A stretch of 64,000 nucleotides of DNA from Methanocaldococcus lauensis. GTDB lineage: Archaea > AGJL01 > Methanococci > Methanococcales > Methanocaldococcaceae. How positions within the stretch are numbered: position 1 is the first letter of the stretch; every line of letters starts with the position of its first letter. Under the pieces are notes generated by a model that saw nothing but the letters and a program-made list of their open reading frames with translations, was not told the DNA's origin and made no database searches. Location: positions 887,030-951,029 of the forward strand of contig NZ_LR792632.1 of the NCBI RefSeq assembly GCF_902827225.1, in the 5' to 3' direction. Of the stretch, positions 1-8,966 are shown piece after piece. The position numbers were made by a program, and so were the translations under genes.

Positions 1-645
1 ATTGATGGAGATGAATCTAATATCAGTTTGCACAAATTTTTAGGGATGAATCAACCAAAAGATTTTATAGAATACTTAGGCGGCAGAAAAATTTTCATGC
101 AAAAGGTAAAATCTAAAAAAAATGTTGATTTATTTGATGAAATGACAATTGACGATTTACCAAAAGATTACATAGTTGAGAAAGACAATATAAAACTTTT
201 AGCTATGGGTAAAATCCACGATTTTGGAGAAGGTTGTGCATGTCCAATGGGTGTTTTATTAAGAGAACTATTAAAGAGTTTAAAATTGAAAGATAATGAA
301 ATAGTTATCGTAGATACTGAGGCTGGAATTGAGCATTTTGGAAGAGGTGTTGAAGGAGGCTGTGATATAATTATTGGAATCGTTGATCCAACTTATGAGT
401 CTATAAGATTGGCAAAAAAAATAGAGGAAATTGGAGAAAAACTTGGTAAGAAAGTTTATTTCATAGTAAATAAGGTAGATGATGAAACTAAAGATTTAGT
501 ACTCGAAAATATTAACAAAGATAAAGTAATAGCTATAATTCCTACAAACAAAGATATAGTAAAATTGTGTCTAAGAGGGGAAGAGCTAAATATTGAACTT
601 CCAGAAATTAACAAAGTAGTCGAATTTTTAATTAACCAAAATTAA
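1..645 (+). CDS. CooC/MinD-like ATP-binding protein, 5' end outside window
   Basis: The open frame runs in from the left edge with no stop, so the N-terminus with the P-loop is missing. The first visible residues, IDGDESN, correspond to the switch I region (DADPDSN) of CooC-type ATPases. Later come a Cys-x-Cys pair (GCACPMG) and VDTEAGIEHFGRG, both typical of the CooC family, which uses ATP to help insert nickel into CO dehydrogenase-type enzymes. A complete relative lies at 11243-11998. Apparent internal starts, such as the TTG at 28, should not be used. The exact target enzyme is not deducible from this fragment. Confidence 0.8.
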   Translation: MDGDESNISLHKFLGMNQPKDFIEYLGGRKIFMQKVKSKKNVDLFDEMTIDDLPKDYIVEKDNIKLLAMGKIHDFGEGCACPMGVLLRELLKSLKLKDNEIVIVDTEAGIEHFGRGVEGGCDIIIGIVDPTYESIRLAKKIEEIGEKLGKKVYFIVNKVDDETKDLVLENINKDKVIAIIPTNKDIVKLCLRGEELNIELPEINKVVEFLINQN

Positions 646-757
646 AATTTCTATTTTAAATTTATTTAATCAATTTAATCAAATATAATTTACAGAATCT
701 TCAATCATTGGATCTTTTTTGTCCATAATATTAACAAAAACTTTTAAAGTGATTATT

Positions 758-1975
758 ATGGTAGAGTTATTATCTCCTGCAAATGATATAATATGTCTAA
801 AAACAGCTATTGATTATGGAGCTGATGCTGTTTATTGTGGTTTGAAAGAGTTAAATATGAGGGCTAATGCAAAGAACTTTACAAGAGAGGAGTTAATTGA
901 AGGAGTTAAATATGCTCATGATAATAATAAAAAGGTTTATCTCTGCACAAATACAGTTGTTTATGAGAAAGATTTAAAAAAAGTTATGGAAATTTTAGAT
1001 TTTGCAAATTCTGCTGAGGTTGATGCAGTTATTGTTTCAGACATTGGAACTATGCAGTTGGCAAAAGAGTATGGTTTAAGAGTTCATGCAAGTGTTCAAT
1101 GTAATATAACAAATTCTTTAACATCTAAATTTTACTCTAAATTTGCTAAGAGAGTTATATTATCAAGAGAATTAACTTTAAATCAAATAAGAGAGATTAG
1201 AAAAAATTTAAAAAAAGATAATGTAGATTTAGAGTTAGAAGGGTTTGTTCATGGGGCTTTATGTGTTGCTATAAGTGGTAGATGCTTTTTAAGTGCATAT
1301 TTGTTTAATAGGCATGCAAACTGTGGCGACTGCTTACAGCCATGTAGGAGAAGGTGGAAGTTAATTAATGAGCATTTTGATGGAACCTATGAAGTAGTTT
1401 GTGAAGGAAAATATCTGTTATCTCCAAAAGATTTATGCATGATAGAGCATATTCCAGAATTATTGGAGGTTTTTGATTCATTTAAAATTGAAGGTAGAGC
1501 TAAAAATGCTGATTATGTTATGAGAACAACAAAAATTTATAGAGAAGCAATTGATAGCGTTTTTGATGGAACTTACTACGAAAAACTCCATTACTTCAAA
1601 AAAGAGCTACAAAAAGTATATAATAGAGGATATGATACTGGATTCTACTTTAGAGATGTTAATAAAAATCATGATTTCCAATACAATATAGAGGGTAATG
1701 CTTCAAAGTATAGAAAAATAGAAATAGGAAGAGTAGTTAATTTCTATAAAAAAGTTAGTGTGGCAGAGATTGAATTATGGGATGATTTAAAAATTGGAGA
1801 CACTATATTGATAGTAGGAAAAACTACTGGATGCGTTGAAGAAACAGTAAAATCAATGCAAATAAACCATAAAGATGTTAAAGTAGCAAAAAAAGGAGAT
1901 AGAGTTGGAGTTAAATTAAATCACTTAGTTAGGGAGGGAGATAGAGTTTATATATTAAAAGAAATTAGTAATTAA
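758..1975 (+). CDS. Peptidase U32 family protein
   Basis: About 405 residues. The N-terminus (ELLSPANDI, GADAVYCG) and the central Cys-rich segment (RCFLSAYLFNRHANCGDCLQPC) followed by FKIEGR are the hallmarks of the U32 family. Bacterial members act in prephenate-dependent tRNA hydroxylation or 23S rRNA C2501 hydroxylation rather than as simple proteases; the substrate in methanogens is not established. The start at 758 is chosen because GTGAT lies seven bases upstream; an in-frame upstream TTG at 719 lacks a ribosome site. The gene is followed within 20 bases by the exchanger gene and is probably co-transcribed with it. Confidence 0.85.
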   Translation: MVELLSPANDIICLKTAIDYGADAVYCGLKELNMRANAKNFTREELIEGVKYAHDNNKKVYLCTNTVVYEKDLKKVMEILDFANSAEVDAVIVSDIGTMQLAKEYGLRVHASVQCNITNSLTSKFYSKFAKRVILSRELTLNQIREIRKNLKKDNVDLELEGFVHGALCVAISGRCFLSAYLFNRHANCGDCLQPCRRRWKLINEHFDGTYEVVCEGKYLLSPKDLCMIEHIPELLEVFDSFKIEGRAKNADYVMRTTKIYREAIDSVFDGTYYEKLHYFKKELQKVYNRGYDTGFYFRDVNKNHDFQYNIEGNASKYRKIEIGRVVNFYKKVSVAEIELWDDLKIGDTILIVGKTTGCVEETVKSMQINHKDVKVAKKGDRVGVKLNHLVREGDRVYILKEISN

Positions 1976-1992
1976 GCAATTTGGGAGATAAA

Positions 1993-2919
1993 ATGCTAAT
2001 ATTAGGAATATTTTATTTTTTATTAGGGCTTATACTGTTATATTATGGAAGTGATTGGTTTGTATTAGGTAGTGAGAGATTAGCAAAATATATTAATGTA
2101 TCTAATTTTGTTATTGGTGCTACGGTAGTGGCTATGGGGACATCTCTACCAGAAATATTAACTTCTGTGTATGCATCTTATACTCATATTTCTGGAATAG
2201 CGATTGGAAACGCTATCGGTTCATGCATTTGTAATATTGGAGTAGTTTTAGGACTTAGTGCTATTGTAATGCCATTAAGTATTAACAATAATTTAAGAAG
2301 TAATATACTCTTTTATCTTTTGTATGTTATTCTTACGGCAATCCTTGGAGTTAATGGATTTTCTTGGATTGATGGAGCTATATTATTGGTAATTTTTTTA
2401 ATATATTTAAGATGGACAATAAAAAATGGATATATTGATAACATAGAAATAGAGAAAATAGAGAAAGATATTGAAAAACATAATATTTCCTTAGCCTTTT
2501 CGTTAGTTTTATCAATTGTTGGATTAATTGGTGTTTTAGTAGGGGCAAAACTATTTGTTGATGGAGCAAAAAATATAGCTATTGCTTTAAATATCTCTGA
2601 TAAAATTATTGGATTTACCTTAGTGGCTTTTGGAACCTCTGTTCCTGAGTTGATGGTTTCATTAGCGGCGGCAAAGAGAAATTTAGGTGGCATAATATTA
2701 GGAAATGTTATTGGTAGTAATATGGCAGACATTGGAGGGGCTTTGGCTATTAGTTGCTTATTTACCAATTTACCCTCAGCAAACATTCAAATGGTAATTT
2801 TAATAGTTATGAGTTTTTTAATATATCTATTTGCAAGATTTGGAAAGATTAATAGGTTGCATGGACTTATATTATTAATCATTTATATAATTTCAATAGC
2901 AACATTAAGGATGGGATAA
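1993..2919 (+). CDS. Na+/Ca2+ exchanger family membrane protein
   Basis: A 308-residue integral membrane protein of the CaCA (YrbG-like) family. Two inverted homologous halves each carry the ion-binding alpha repeat: GATVVAMGTSLPE near residue 41 and GFTLVAFGTSVPE near residue 210. The acidic residue in each PE is the expected cation ligand. About ten hydrophobic segments are visible, with a charged cytoplasmic stretch (EKIEKDIEKH) between the halves. The start at 1993 follows GGGAG; a TTG at 1981 overlaps that ribosome site and is rejected. The stop overlaps the ATG of the next gene (TAATG), so the two are translationally coupled. The transported ion is inferred from the family only. Confidence 0.9.
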   Translation: MLILGIFYFLLGLILLYYGSDWFVLGSERLAKYINVSNFVIGATVVAMGTSLPEILTSVYASYTHISGIAIGNAIGSCICNIGVVLGLSAIVMPLSINNNLRSNILFYLLYVILTAILGVNGFSWIDGAILLVIFLIYLRWTIKNGYIDNIEIEKIEKDIEKHNISLAFSLVLSIVGLIGVLVGAKLFVDGAKNIAIALNISDKIIGFTLVAFGTSVPELMVSLAAAKRNLGGIILGNVIGSNMADIGGALAISCLFTNLPSANIQMVILIVMSFLIYLFARFGKINRLHGLILLIIYIISIATLRMG

Positions 2920-4388
2920 TGGTAAAAATAAAGATTAAAAGATGTGATGGAAAAAAAAGTTATTATGAAAGTTATGAAGTTCCAGAAGGTTTAACAGTGT
3001 TGGAGGCATTGGAATACATAAATAACAACTATGGAGCGAATATTTTGTTTAGGGCTTCTTGTAGAAATGGACAGTGTGGTTCTTGTGCAATGACTATAAA
3101 TGGAGAGCCAAAATTGGCGTGTGAGACAAAAGTAAAGGATAATATGGTTATTGAACCACTAAAAGGATTTAAAGTTATTATAGATTTAATTGTCGATAGG
3201 GAATCATACTACAAAAAATTATTAAATATAAAAAATTATTTGATAAGAAAAGAGTATCCAAAAGATTTAGAGATAATTCCTCAAAAGTATGTTGAAGAAA
3301 ATAAAAATTTAAGGGGATGTATAGACTGTTTATCTTGCCTATCTATATGTCCATCAAGAGAAGTAAGTGACTATCCTGGACCAACATTTATGAGACAGCT
3401 TGCAAGGTTTGCCTTCGATAGGAGAGATGAAGATAATAGAGAAATAACTGCATATTTTGAAAATATTTACAATTGCACAACCTGTGCCAAGTGTGTTGAG
3501 GTTTGTCCAAAAGAGATTGACATAGTTCATAATGCAATAGAAAAATTGAGGGCGTTATCATTTAGTAAAGGTTATTTAATAAAGAATCACTTAAAAGTTA
3601 GAGAGAATGTTTTAAAATACAATAGGAGTGTTGTTGAGGAAAATACACCACTATTAAAGCAAGTAAATAACATTTATGAAGCAGAAAATGAAAAGTTAAG
3701 AGTAGCGTTTTTTACCGGCTGTTTGGTAGATTTCAGATTACAAGATGTTGGTAAAAATGCTATAAAGGTTTTAAATGCTCATGGTGTTTCTGTATATATA
3801 CCAAAAGAGCAAGTTTGCTGTGGTTCTCCATTTTTTAGAACTGGACAGAGAGATGTCGCTGAAAAGTTAAAAAAGAAAAATTTGGAGATATTTAATAAAT
3901 TAGATGTTGATTATATAGTTACTATATGTGCTGGCTGTGGTTCAACATTAAAAAATGATTATAAAGAGAGAGAGTTTGAAGTTAAGGATATTACAGAGGT
4001 TTTAACTGAGGTTGGCTTATTAAAATACAAACCACTGAAAATTAGAGTAACCTATCACGATCCATGCCATTTAAAGAGGGGACAAGGAATATATGAGCAA
4101 CCAAGAAAAATAATTAAGAGTATTCCAGAAATTGAATTCATAGATATAGAGGCGAGATGTTGTGGAGCTGGAGGAGGCGTGAGAAGTGGAAAGCCAGATA
4201 TTGCATACTTAATTGGTAAAAGAAGGGCTAAGATGATTTATGATACTAATGCAGATGCAGTAATTACAGTTTGCCCATTTTGTGAGTATCACTTAAAAGA
4301 TTCCTTAAAAAAATACAAAGAAGAAAATAACTTAAAAAAAGACATAGAAGTTATGAATATTGTTTCATTACTAAGTAAAGTGATTTAA
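2919..4388 (+). CDS. tfrB: Thiol:fumarate reductase iron-sulfur subunit B (TfrB)
   Basis: A 489-residue cytoplasmic iron-sulfur protein. Residues 1-95 form a 2Fe-2S ferredoxin domain with Cys48, 53, 56 and 68. Two 4Fe-4S motifs follow near 134-144 (CIDCLSCLSICP) and 186-197 (CTTCAKCVEVCP). The C-terminal half holds two CCG domains (CCGSPFFRTG and [11 protein letters not shown]), the kind that splits heterodisulfides in HdrB. Methanogen TfrB pairs with the flavoprotein TfrA to reduce fumarate with coenzyme M and coenzyme B thiols, giving succinate plus CoM-S-S-CoB. No tfrA is in the window, so its partner must be encoded elsewhere, as in relatives. A succinate dehydrogenase B-like role is the only serious alternative. 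Confidence 0.9.
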   Translation: MVKIKIKRCDGKKSYYESYEVPEGLTVLEALEYINNNYGANILFRASCRNGQCGSCAMTINGEPKLACETKVKDNMVIEPLKGFKVIIDLIVDRESYYKKLLNIKNYLIRKEYPKDLEIIPQKYVEENKNLRGCIDCLSCLSICPSREVSDYPGPTFMRQLARFAFDRRDEDNREITAYFENIYNCTTCAKCVEVCPKEIDIVHNAIEKLRALSFSKGYLIKNHLKVRENVLKYNRSVVEENTPLLKQVNNIYEAENEKLRVAFFTGCLVDFRLQDVGKNAIKVLNAHGVSVYIPKEQVCCGSPFFRTGQRDVAEKLKKKNLEIFNKLDVDYIVTICAGCGSTLKNDYKEREFEVKDITEVLTEVGLLKYKPLKIRVTYHDPCHLKRGQGIYEQPRKIIKSIPEIEFIDIEARCCGAGGGVRSGKPDIAYLIGKRRAKMIYDTNADAVITVCPFCEYHLKDSLKKYKEENNLKKDIEVMNIVSLLSKVI

Positions 4389-4395
4389 AATAATT

Positions 4396-4824
4396 CTAAA
4401 TTCCAACATATATTTTTTTGTCCAATACTTCTATAACTTCCTTTTCTCCTTCTGGCATCTCTTCAACTATTTCAATATAATCTCTATTAGCAATATCATT
4501 GCTTAAAACATTTAGTATATATTTTAATTCTTCATCGTCAGTATAAATCTTTGCTTTAACCTTAAACTTCCTTGCCAATCTTGCAATATCTCTCAACGCT
4601 AACTTTGCCTCAGTGAGTAATTTTAAATACTCTTTTGCTTTTTTTAACTGTTCCTCTTTTCCAATTAAGACAGGATATTTTACATTATAAAATTCATCCT
4701 CTCTAACATCAAATTTTACATCACATAGTTCTATTAATCTGGCGATTATTGACTGAGGCAAACCTGGAGGAAGAACTAATTCCTTTTCATCAATATCATA
4801 GCATTTAAAATTAAAGTTACTCAT
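4396..4824 (-). CDS. Conserved hypothetical protein of methanogens
   Basis: A 142-residue soluble protein, acidic with alternating charged helices. It has no cysteine clusters, membrane segments or signal peptide. A segment at residues 55-75 (EEQLKKAKEYLKLLTEAK) looks helical. The start has a strong GGGGG ribosome site. It lies immediately downstream of the methanogenesis marker 7 gene on the same strand, 15 bases away, which suggests a shared transcript and possibly a shared process around methyl-coenzyme M reductase. I do not recognise a named family and infer no activity. Confidence 0.75.
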   Translation of the reverse strand: MSNFNFKCYDIDEKELVLPPGLPQSIIARLIELCDVKFDVREDEFYNVKYPVLIGKEEQLKKAKEYLKLLTEAKLALRDIARLARKFKVKAKIYTDDEELKYILNVLSNDIANRDYIEIVEEMPEGEKEVIEVLDKKIYVGI

Positions 4825-4839
4825 AATATTTCCCCCAAA

Positions 4840-5760
4840 TTATTCATTCTTAATGTGCATTTCAAATTCTACTTCTGACTTTGGCTTTATCTTTATAAGT
4901 ATATAATTCTTCATTTCACTTCTTTTAATGTTTGCAATATCTTTCAAAATGTAATTTTTAACTTTAACTTCTTTTATATTATCAACAAATTTATCATAAT
5001 CTAACTTAACTCTCAGACCATCCAACTGTGTAACTATTGGCATAGGAGATAGTATAGAATATATTTCATCAACTTGCTTTTCAATTTCATCTTTAACGAC
5101 TACTGGTGGAACGATTGGAGGATCGTAAGACAATTCTTTTCTTTTTTCATTTATAAGTTCAGTTATCACTTCAACCATTTTTCTTAAGGCTCTAATTTCT
5201 TCTCCATGTCTCAATCTATGACTTCTCCTTCCTAAATTACCAACATAAGGATAAGGAATATCTACCTTTTCAGGACCTCCAGTAACTACAACTGGAATAT
5301 CTACATCAAATAAATGAGTTTTATCTTTAATACACGCTTCAAAATTACCCATTACATAAACAGCCAAATCATGCTCTTCTATTAATCTTTTCTCTTTTTC
5401 TCTTAATTGAGCAATATCTTTCCCTACTCCTCTTGCTAAGCCAATCATATTTGGCTTAGCTCCAAATCTTCTTAGGTATTCAGAAACATCACAGGCAATA
5501 TGGGGGAGATGATGCCTTGACAAACTTGGGGCTACAACTGCTATTTCAGTTCCAGCCAATGGTGTTTCTATTATCTTCCCTTTATATTTCTTAGCCTCTT
5601 CTTTAAGATTTTCTAATTCATTTTGTGGAATAGCCAATGTCATATAAACATCTAACTGCATAATATGTTCCTGTAAGATAAAACCCCCAATATCTTCAAT
5701 CCATTCTTTGAAAATGTTGTTTTTATAAACTCCTCCTTCATATCTAACTATTTCATACAT
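4840..5760 (-). CDS. Methanogenesis marker protein 7
   Basis: A 306-residue soluble protein matching the methanogen-restricted marker 7 family. Recognisable segments are PLAGTEIAVVAPSLSRHHLP near residue 70, the ARGVGKDIAQLREKE stretch, and VVVTGGPEKVDIPYPYVGNLG near 165-185. The family occurs in organisms with methyl-coenzyme M reductase, and its members are linked to assembly or activation of that enzyme. The precise reaction is not known to me. The start at 5760 is the ATG nearest the GGTGAT site; in-frame GTG and TTG codons upstream overlap that site. It sits in a minus-strand cluster with DUF2209 and aIF2-beta genes. Confidence 0.88.
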   Translation of the reverse strand: MYEIVRYEGGVYKNNIFKEWIEDIGGFILQEHIMQLDVYMTLAIPQNELENLKEEAKKYKGKIIETPLAGTEIAVVAPSLSRHHLPHIACDVSEYLRRFGAKPNMIGLARGVGKDIAQLREKEKRLIEEHDLAVYVMGNFEACIKDKTHLFDVDIPVVVTGGPEKVDIPYPYVGNLGRRSHRLRHGEEIRALRKMVEVITELINEKRKELSYDPPIVPPVVVKDEIEKQVDEIYSILSPMPIVTQLDGLRVKLDYDKFVDNIKEVKVKNYILKDIANIKRSEMKNYILIKIKPKSEVEFEMHIKNE

Positions 5761-5785
5761 CAAAATCACCAACAGTTATTTACAG

Positions 5786-6184
5786 TTATTTATTGTTTTT
5801 ATTTTTACATATTTTCTGTTTTTCTATTAATATCTTTCTAACTGAATATGATACATGATGAGCAATATTTATAGCTTCAAACTCTCCCTGTGTCTTTGGA
5901 TGAATAACTTCTTTTTTTAAAATAGTTGATATTATATCTTTAGATATATTAAAGAATTCCCCTTTTTCACAAAGGATATAGTCAAAATCTTTCCCAATTT
6001 TTTCAATTAGTTCTTTAACCTCTTTAATAATATCTCTCAACTTTTGAGATTCTTTCTCTTTAACCATAATATCTATTTTTTCAACATGGACAATTCTATC
6101 TGCCTTAATTTCTACTAAAACTCCAGCATAGACTCTAAAAAATTTATCATCTTCGTGATGTCTTCCAGAAATATCTATAGCCAA
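5786..6184 (-). CDS. DUF2209-type conserved protein
   Basis: About 132 residues. It opens with AIDISGRHHEDDKFFRVYAGV, an RNase H-like beta-hairpin pattern with an early aspartate, and ends in a lysine/asparagine-rich tail. The family assignment is from memory of archaeal DUF2209 proteins, and the function is unknown. The start is uncertain. TTG at 6184 is the first conventional codon, but GGTGAT (6197-6202) is placed ideally for an ATT at 6191-6193, which would give the natural-looking N-terminus (M)KVLAIDISG. It lies between marker 7 and the SpoIIM-like gene. Confidence 0.7.
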   Translation of the reverse strand: MAIDISGRHHEDDKFFRVYAGVLVEIKADRIVHVEKIDIMVKEKESQKLRDIIKEVKELIEKIGKDFDYILCEKGEFFNISKDIISTILKKEVIHPKTQGEFEAINIAHHVSYSVRKILIEKQKICKNKNNK

Positions 6185-6213
6185 TACTTTAATCTTATCA
6201 CCTCAAAATAAAA

Positions 6214-6993
6214 CTAAATAATATATACTAAACTTAAAAGTAGATGTTTATATACAGTTATAATGGCATGTAATAATGGAATGTTATATATTTGTGAATA
6301 GTAATATATTGCCCAATCAATAGGTTCTAACATTCCAGCAATGAAAATAAAAATAAATGAACATAAAATTAATGCCATAATTTTTTTGTAAGATATATTT
6401 TTTTTAACTATTGGACAAATCTTATTTGCCAACTCTAAGCCAACAACAATACTTATTGCAAATCCTAAAAACTCAAATAAACCATGAGGTAAAACAACGA
6501 TTAAATCTAAATATTTAAGATTTATACCAATTAATCCAGTTAGAGGATTTATAACAGTGAATACAAACAGTATAAATAAATATTTTGTGTAGTTTTTAAT
6601 TATCTCTTCTTTTTCTTTAATTGATCTTACTTTCTCTAAATCTTTTTTATATAAATATCCAAGTGCAGCTAAAGCAAAAATTATAATTAAACAACTGGTA
6701 AAATTAGAAATTATATAAGAAAAAGAGTAATCTAAATACATATTTTTAACGCCAACTGTTTTTGATATTGTATGAGAAACAGTAGTAAATTTAGCCGTTC
6801 CAATAGTTTGTGCAACTTTGGCTGGTTTTAATATATAATTATTTTTTAAAATAGTTGATAAATATAATAAAAATTTTCCAAGTGAAAATGAAAATAAAAA
6901 CCCCGTCCAACATAAGAGATATGTTACAAAAACTTTTTTAATAATATTTAAAGACAGATATTTTATAAAATACTTTATCAATTTTTCCTTCAT
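6214..6993 (-). CDS. SpoIIM-like (stage II sporulation M / DUF95) membrane protein
   Basis: A 259-residue membrane protein with about six hydrophobic segments. Near residue 165 it has LPHGLFEFLGFAISIVVGLELA, the PHG-x-x-E signature of the SpoIIM/DUF95 family. In Bacillus, SpoIIM works in a peptidoglycan hydrolysis complex during engulfment. Archaea lack that process, so the role here is unknown. The N-terminus is Lys-rich before the first membrane span. GTGAAAAT precedes the ATG. Confidence 0.72.
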   Translation of the reverse strand: MKEKLIKYFIKYLSLNIIKKVFVTYLLCWTGFLFSFSLGKFLLYLSTILKNNYILKPAKVAQTIGTAKFTTVSHTISKTVGVKNMYLDYSFSYIISNFTSCLIIIFALAALGYLYKKDLEKVRSIKEKEEIIKNYTKYLFILFVFTVINPLTGLIGINLKYLDLIVVLPHGLFEFLGFAISIVVGLELANKICPIVKKNISYKKIMALILCSFIFIFIAGMLEPIDWAIYYYSQIYNIPLLHAIITVYKHLLLSLVYII

Positions 6994-7011
6994 ATTTTCA
7001 CTAAATAATTG

Positions 7012-7440
7012 TTAAATCATTCTTATAGGTCTTATTGCCCCACAAGCCATACATTTGAGTAAATGAACTCTTCCCTCTTTGATAATTTTAGTATCTGGCT
7101 TACCGCACTCTCTACAAATAACATATTCCCTCAAGAAATCATTAATTCTTGATTTCAATAGTTCTGGGTTGATTTTTCTCTGAAGTATTAATCTACCTCC
7201 CTCTAAGTTACCAGCACTACCAGTTTCCTTTAAAAGATACTTAGCAAAGAATTCTTCATCCCTATTAACTGCCTTAGCTAATTCTCTAAAGTTTCTAATT
7301 ATAGTTCTATTCCCTTCTATTAATATTTCAATTGGAGGGAGTTCAAATCTATCTTTCTGAAAAACATAATCTGGAATCTGACTTCTTGCTCTCTTTAATA
7401 ACGTTTTATAATCGTAGTAATCGATATTTTCAAGACTCAT
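7012..7440 (-). CDS. Translation initiation factor aIF2 subunit beta
   Basis: A 142-residue protein matching archaeal aIF2-beta in full. An N-terminal helix binds the gamma subunit, the central alpha-beta domain carries the LIEGNRTIIRNF motif, and a C-terminal zinc ribbon holds Cys-x2-Cys (CRECGKPD) and Cys-x2-Cys (CMACGAIRPI). With alpha and gamma it forms the GTPase that delivers initiator Met-tRNA to the small subunit. The start at 7440 follows GGTGAT. The ribosomal protein L37e gene lies 80 bases upstream on the same strand, a common archaeal pairing. Confidence 0.97.
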   Translation of the reverse strand: MSLENIDYYDYKTLLKRARSQIPDYVFQKDRFELPPIEILIEGNRTIIRNFRELAKAVNRDEEFFAKYLLKETGSAGNLEGGRLILQRKINPELLKSRINDFLREYVICRECGKPDTKIIKEGRVHLLKCMACGAIRPIRMI

Positions 7441-7520
7441 ATTATCACCACTATCTCAATATAAAAAACTAAAAAATAGTAAAATAAAATTTAATTTTTA
7501 GGTAATTTTAATTATTATTC

Positions 7521-7706
7521 TTATTTAATTCTCCTTCCATTAACTTTTTTGTTTTGCCATGAGTATTTTCTCATTCTTTTATTTGGATAACCACATGCAG
7601 CACATCTCTTTTTTCTTACATGGTATGCTCTTCTTCCACATCTCCTACATCTAATGTGATATGAACCTTTGTTTCTTTTACCCATTGATGGAGTACCTTT
7701 TGACAT
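7521..7706 (-). CDS. rpl37e: Large-subunit ribosomal protein L37e
   Basis: A 61-residue basic zinc-ribbon protein. The N-terminus [16 protein letters not shown] and the two Cys-x2-Cys knuckles ([10 protein letters not shown] and [16 protein letters not shown]) are diagnostic of L37e, which binds 23S rRNA. The start follows a GGTGAT site. It is the first gene of the minus-strand cluster running to 4396 and lies divergent from the tRNA-Cys gene. Confidence 0.97.
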   Translation of the reverse strand: MSKGTPSMGKRNKGSYHIRCRRCGRRAYHVRKKRCAACGYPNKRMRKYSWQNKKVNGRRIK

Positions 7707-7869
7707 AATTTATCACCTTAAAATCTTAATTAGTGTTTATTTTTCAACTATCTAAAAATAATAAAAATTTTAAGATTAAAATATTAAATGATGTAATATT
7801 AAATTGTGCTATTTAAACTTTACTTTTATTGCGATATATTTCTACTTATATAAATGCTGAACCATAAAA

Positions 7870-7880
7870 TTTATATATCA
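7870..7880 (+). promoter_or_regulatory. TATA box of the tRNA-Cys gene
   Basis: TTTATATATC preceded by an A-rich BRE-like stretch (ACCATAAAA). Initiation about 25 bases downstream, near 7900, would give a short 5' leader before the tRNA at 7927. Confidence 0.7.
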
Positions 7881-7926
7881 CTTCTTTATAGTTAATGTAT
7901 GCAAAGTATCTGATAGGATATAAAGA

Positions 7927-8001
7927 GCCGGGGTAGTCTAGGGGCTAGGCAGCGGACTGCAGATCCGCCTTACGTGGGTTCAAATCCCACCCCCGGCTCC
8001 A
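7927..8001 (+). tRNA. tRNA-Cys (GCA anticodon), CCA encoded
   Basis: A full cloverleaf can be folded. The acceptor stem pairs GCCGGGG with CCCCGGC. The anticodon stem GCGGA/TCCGC encloses loop CTGCAGA, giving anticodon GCA. The T-arm is GTGGG-TTCAAAT-CCCAC. The discriminator base is U, followed by an encoded CCA. In Methanocaldococcus this tRNA is charged with phosphoserine by SepRS and converted to Cys-tRNA by SepCysS; that is known of the group and cannot be seen here. Confidence 0.97.
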
Positions 8002-8009
8002 TTTTTTTT
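8002..8009 (+). terminator. Oligo-T terminator after tRNA-Cys
   Basis: A run of eight T directly follows the encoded CCA. This is the usual archaeal intrinsic termination signal for tRNA genes. Confidence 0.75.
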
Positions 8010-8172
8010 ATAGATTTTTTATTAACTAACAATGTTTCACTAACATTCTTTTTTTGTTTTTTATTTAGTAGGATAATAAGATATAAATATAACCTTACCA
8101 AATTAATACTAAGTCTTGTTTTATAATTTTAATTCATTTAAAATTAAAAAACTAATTGGAAGAGGTGTAAAA

Positions 8173-8619
8173 ATGGTAACTGTCTATGATGTTCCTGCAG
8201 ATAAATTAATCCAAAAAACTGCTGAAAAATTAAAAGAAATGGATATAGAAGTTCCAGAGTGGGTTCCTTTTGTTAAAACGGGAGTTAGTAGAGAAAGGAG
8301 ACCTGAGCAAGATGATTGGTGGTATATTAGATGTGCTTCTATTTTAAGAAAAATATACATATACGGCCCTGTTGGAGTTTCAAGATTAAGAACAGCTTAC
8401 GGTGGAAGAAAGAACAGAGGACACGAGCCAGAGCACTTTTATAAGGGTAGTGGAAATATTATAAGGAAAGCCTTACAAGAATTGGAAAAATTAGGTTTAG
8501 TTGAAAAGAGACCAGAAGGAAGAGTAATAACTTCAAAAGGTAGAAGTTTCTTGGATAACATTGCCAAAGAAGTTTATGACGAAATAGTTAAAGAAATCCC
8601 AGCTCTTGCTAAATACTAA
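8173..8619 (+). CDS. rps19e: Small-subunit ribosomal protein S19e
   Basis: A 148-residue winged-helix ribosomal protein. The segments [19 protein letters not shown] and [16 protein letters not shown], and the C-terminal LEKLGLVEK...GR..T..GR, match S19e. The protein is required for small-subunit maturation in archaea and eukaryotes. The start at 8173 follows GAGGTGT; an in-frame upstream TTG (8116) would add an implausible 19-residue Phe/Asn/Lys-rich leader. It heads a plus-strand operon with the PDCD5-like protein, the PP-loop protein and L39e. Confidence 0.97.
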   Translation: MVTVYDVPADKLIQKTAEKLKEMDIEVPEWVPFVKTGVSRERRPEQDDWWYIRCASILRKIYIYGPVGVSRLRTAYGGRKNRGHEPEHFYKGSGNIIRKALQELEKLGLVEKRPEGRVITSKGRSFLDNIAKEVYDEIVKEIPALAKY

Positions 8620-8630
8620 GGGGATATTTT

Positions 8631-8960
8631 ATGGATATTGAAGAAATTAAAAGAAAAAAACTTCTTGAATTACAAAAAAAATTGGCTGAACAACAACAGC
8701 AAGAAGAGGCATTGTTAGAGGCTGAACTTCAAAAAAGAGCATTATTAAGAAAAATACTAACTCCTGAAGCAAGAGAGAGATTAGAGAGAATAAGGTTAGC
8801 AAGACCTGAATTTGCCGAAATGGTAGAAGTTCAATTAATTCAACTGGCTCAACTTGGAAGATTACCTATCCCTCTAAAAGATAAAGAATTTAAAGCATTA
8901 CTTGAAAAATTAAGTGCTATGACTAAGAAGAAAAGAGATATTAAAATCATTAGAAAGTGA
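8631..8960 (+). CDS. PDCD5-like DNA-binding protein
   Basis: A 109-residue, highly charged, all-helical protein. A Gln/Lys-rich N-terminal helix is followed by ILTPEARERLERIRLARPEFAEMVE and the C-terminal KKKRDIKI. These are the conserved features of the archaeal/eukaryotic PDCD5 (TFAR19) family, described as DNA-binding in archaea, but the cellular role is unclear. Its place between S19e and L39e is a conserved archaeal arrangement and suggests a translation-linked or nucleic-acid role. Confidence 0.93.
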   Translation: MDIEEIKRKKLLELQKKLAEQQQQEEALLEAELQKRALLRKILTPEARERLERIRLARPEFAEMVEVQLIQLAQLGRLPIPLKDKEFKALLEKLSAMTKKKRDIKIIRK

Positions 8961-8966
8961 AACAGT

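Noticed and set aside
2313-2786. 157-codon minus-strand frame
   Set aside because: Antisense shadow of the Na/Ca exchanger; Pro/Lys/Ile-rich with no family features.
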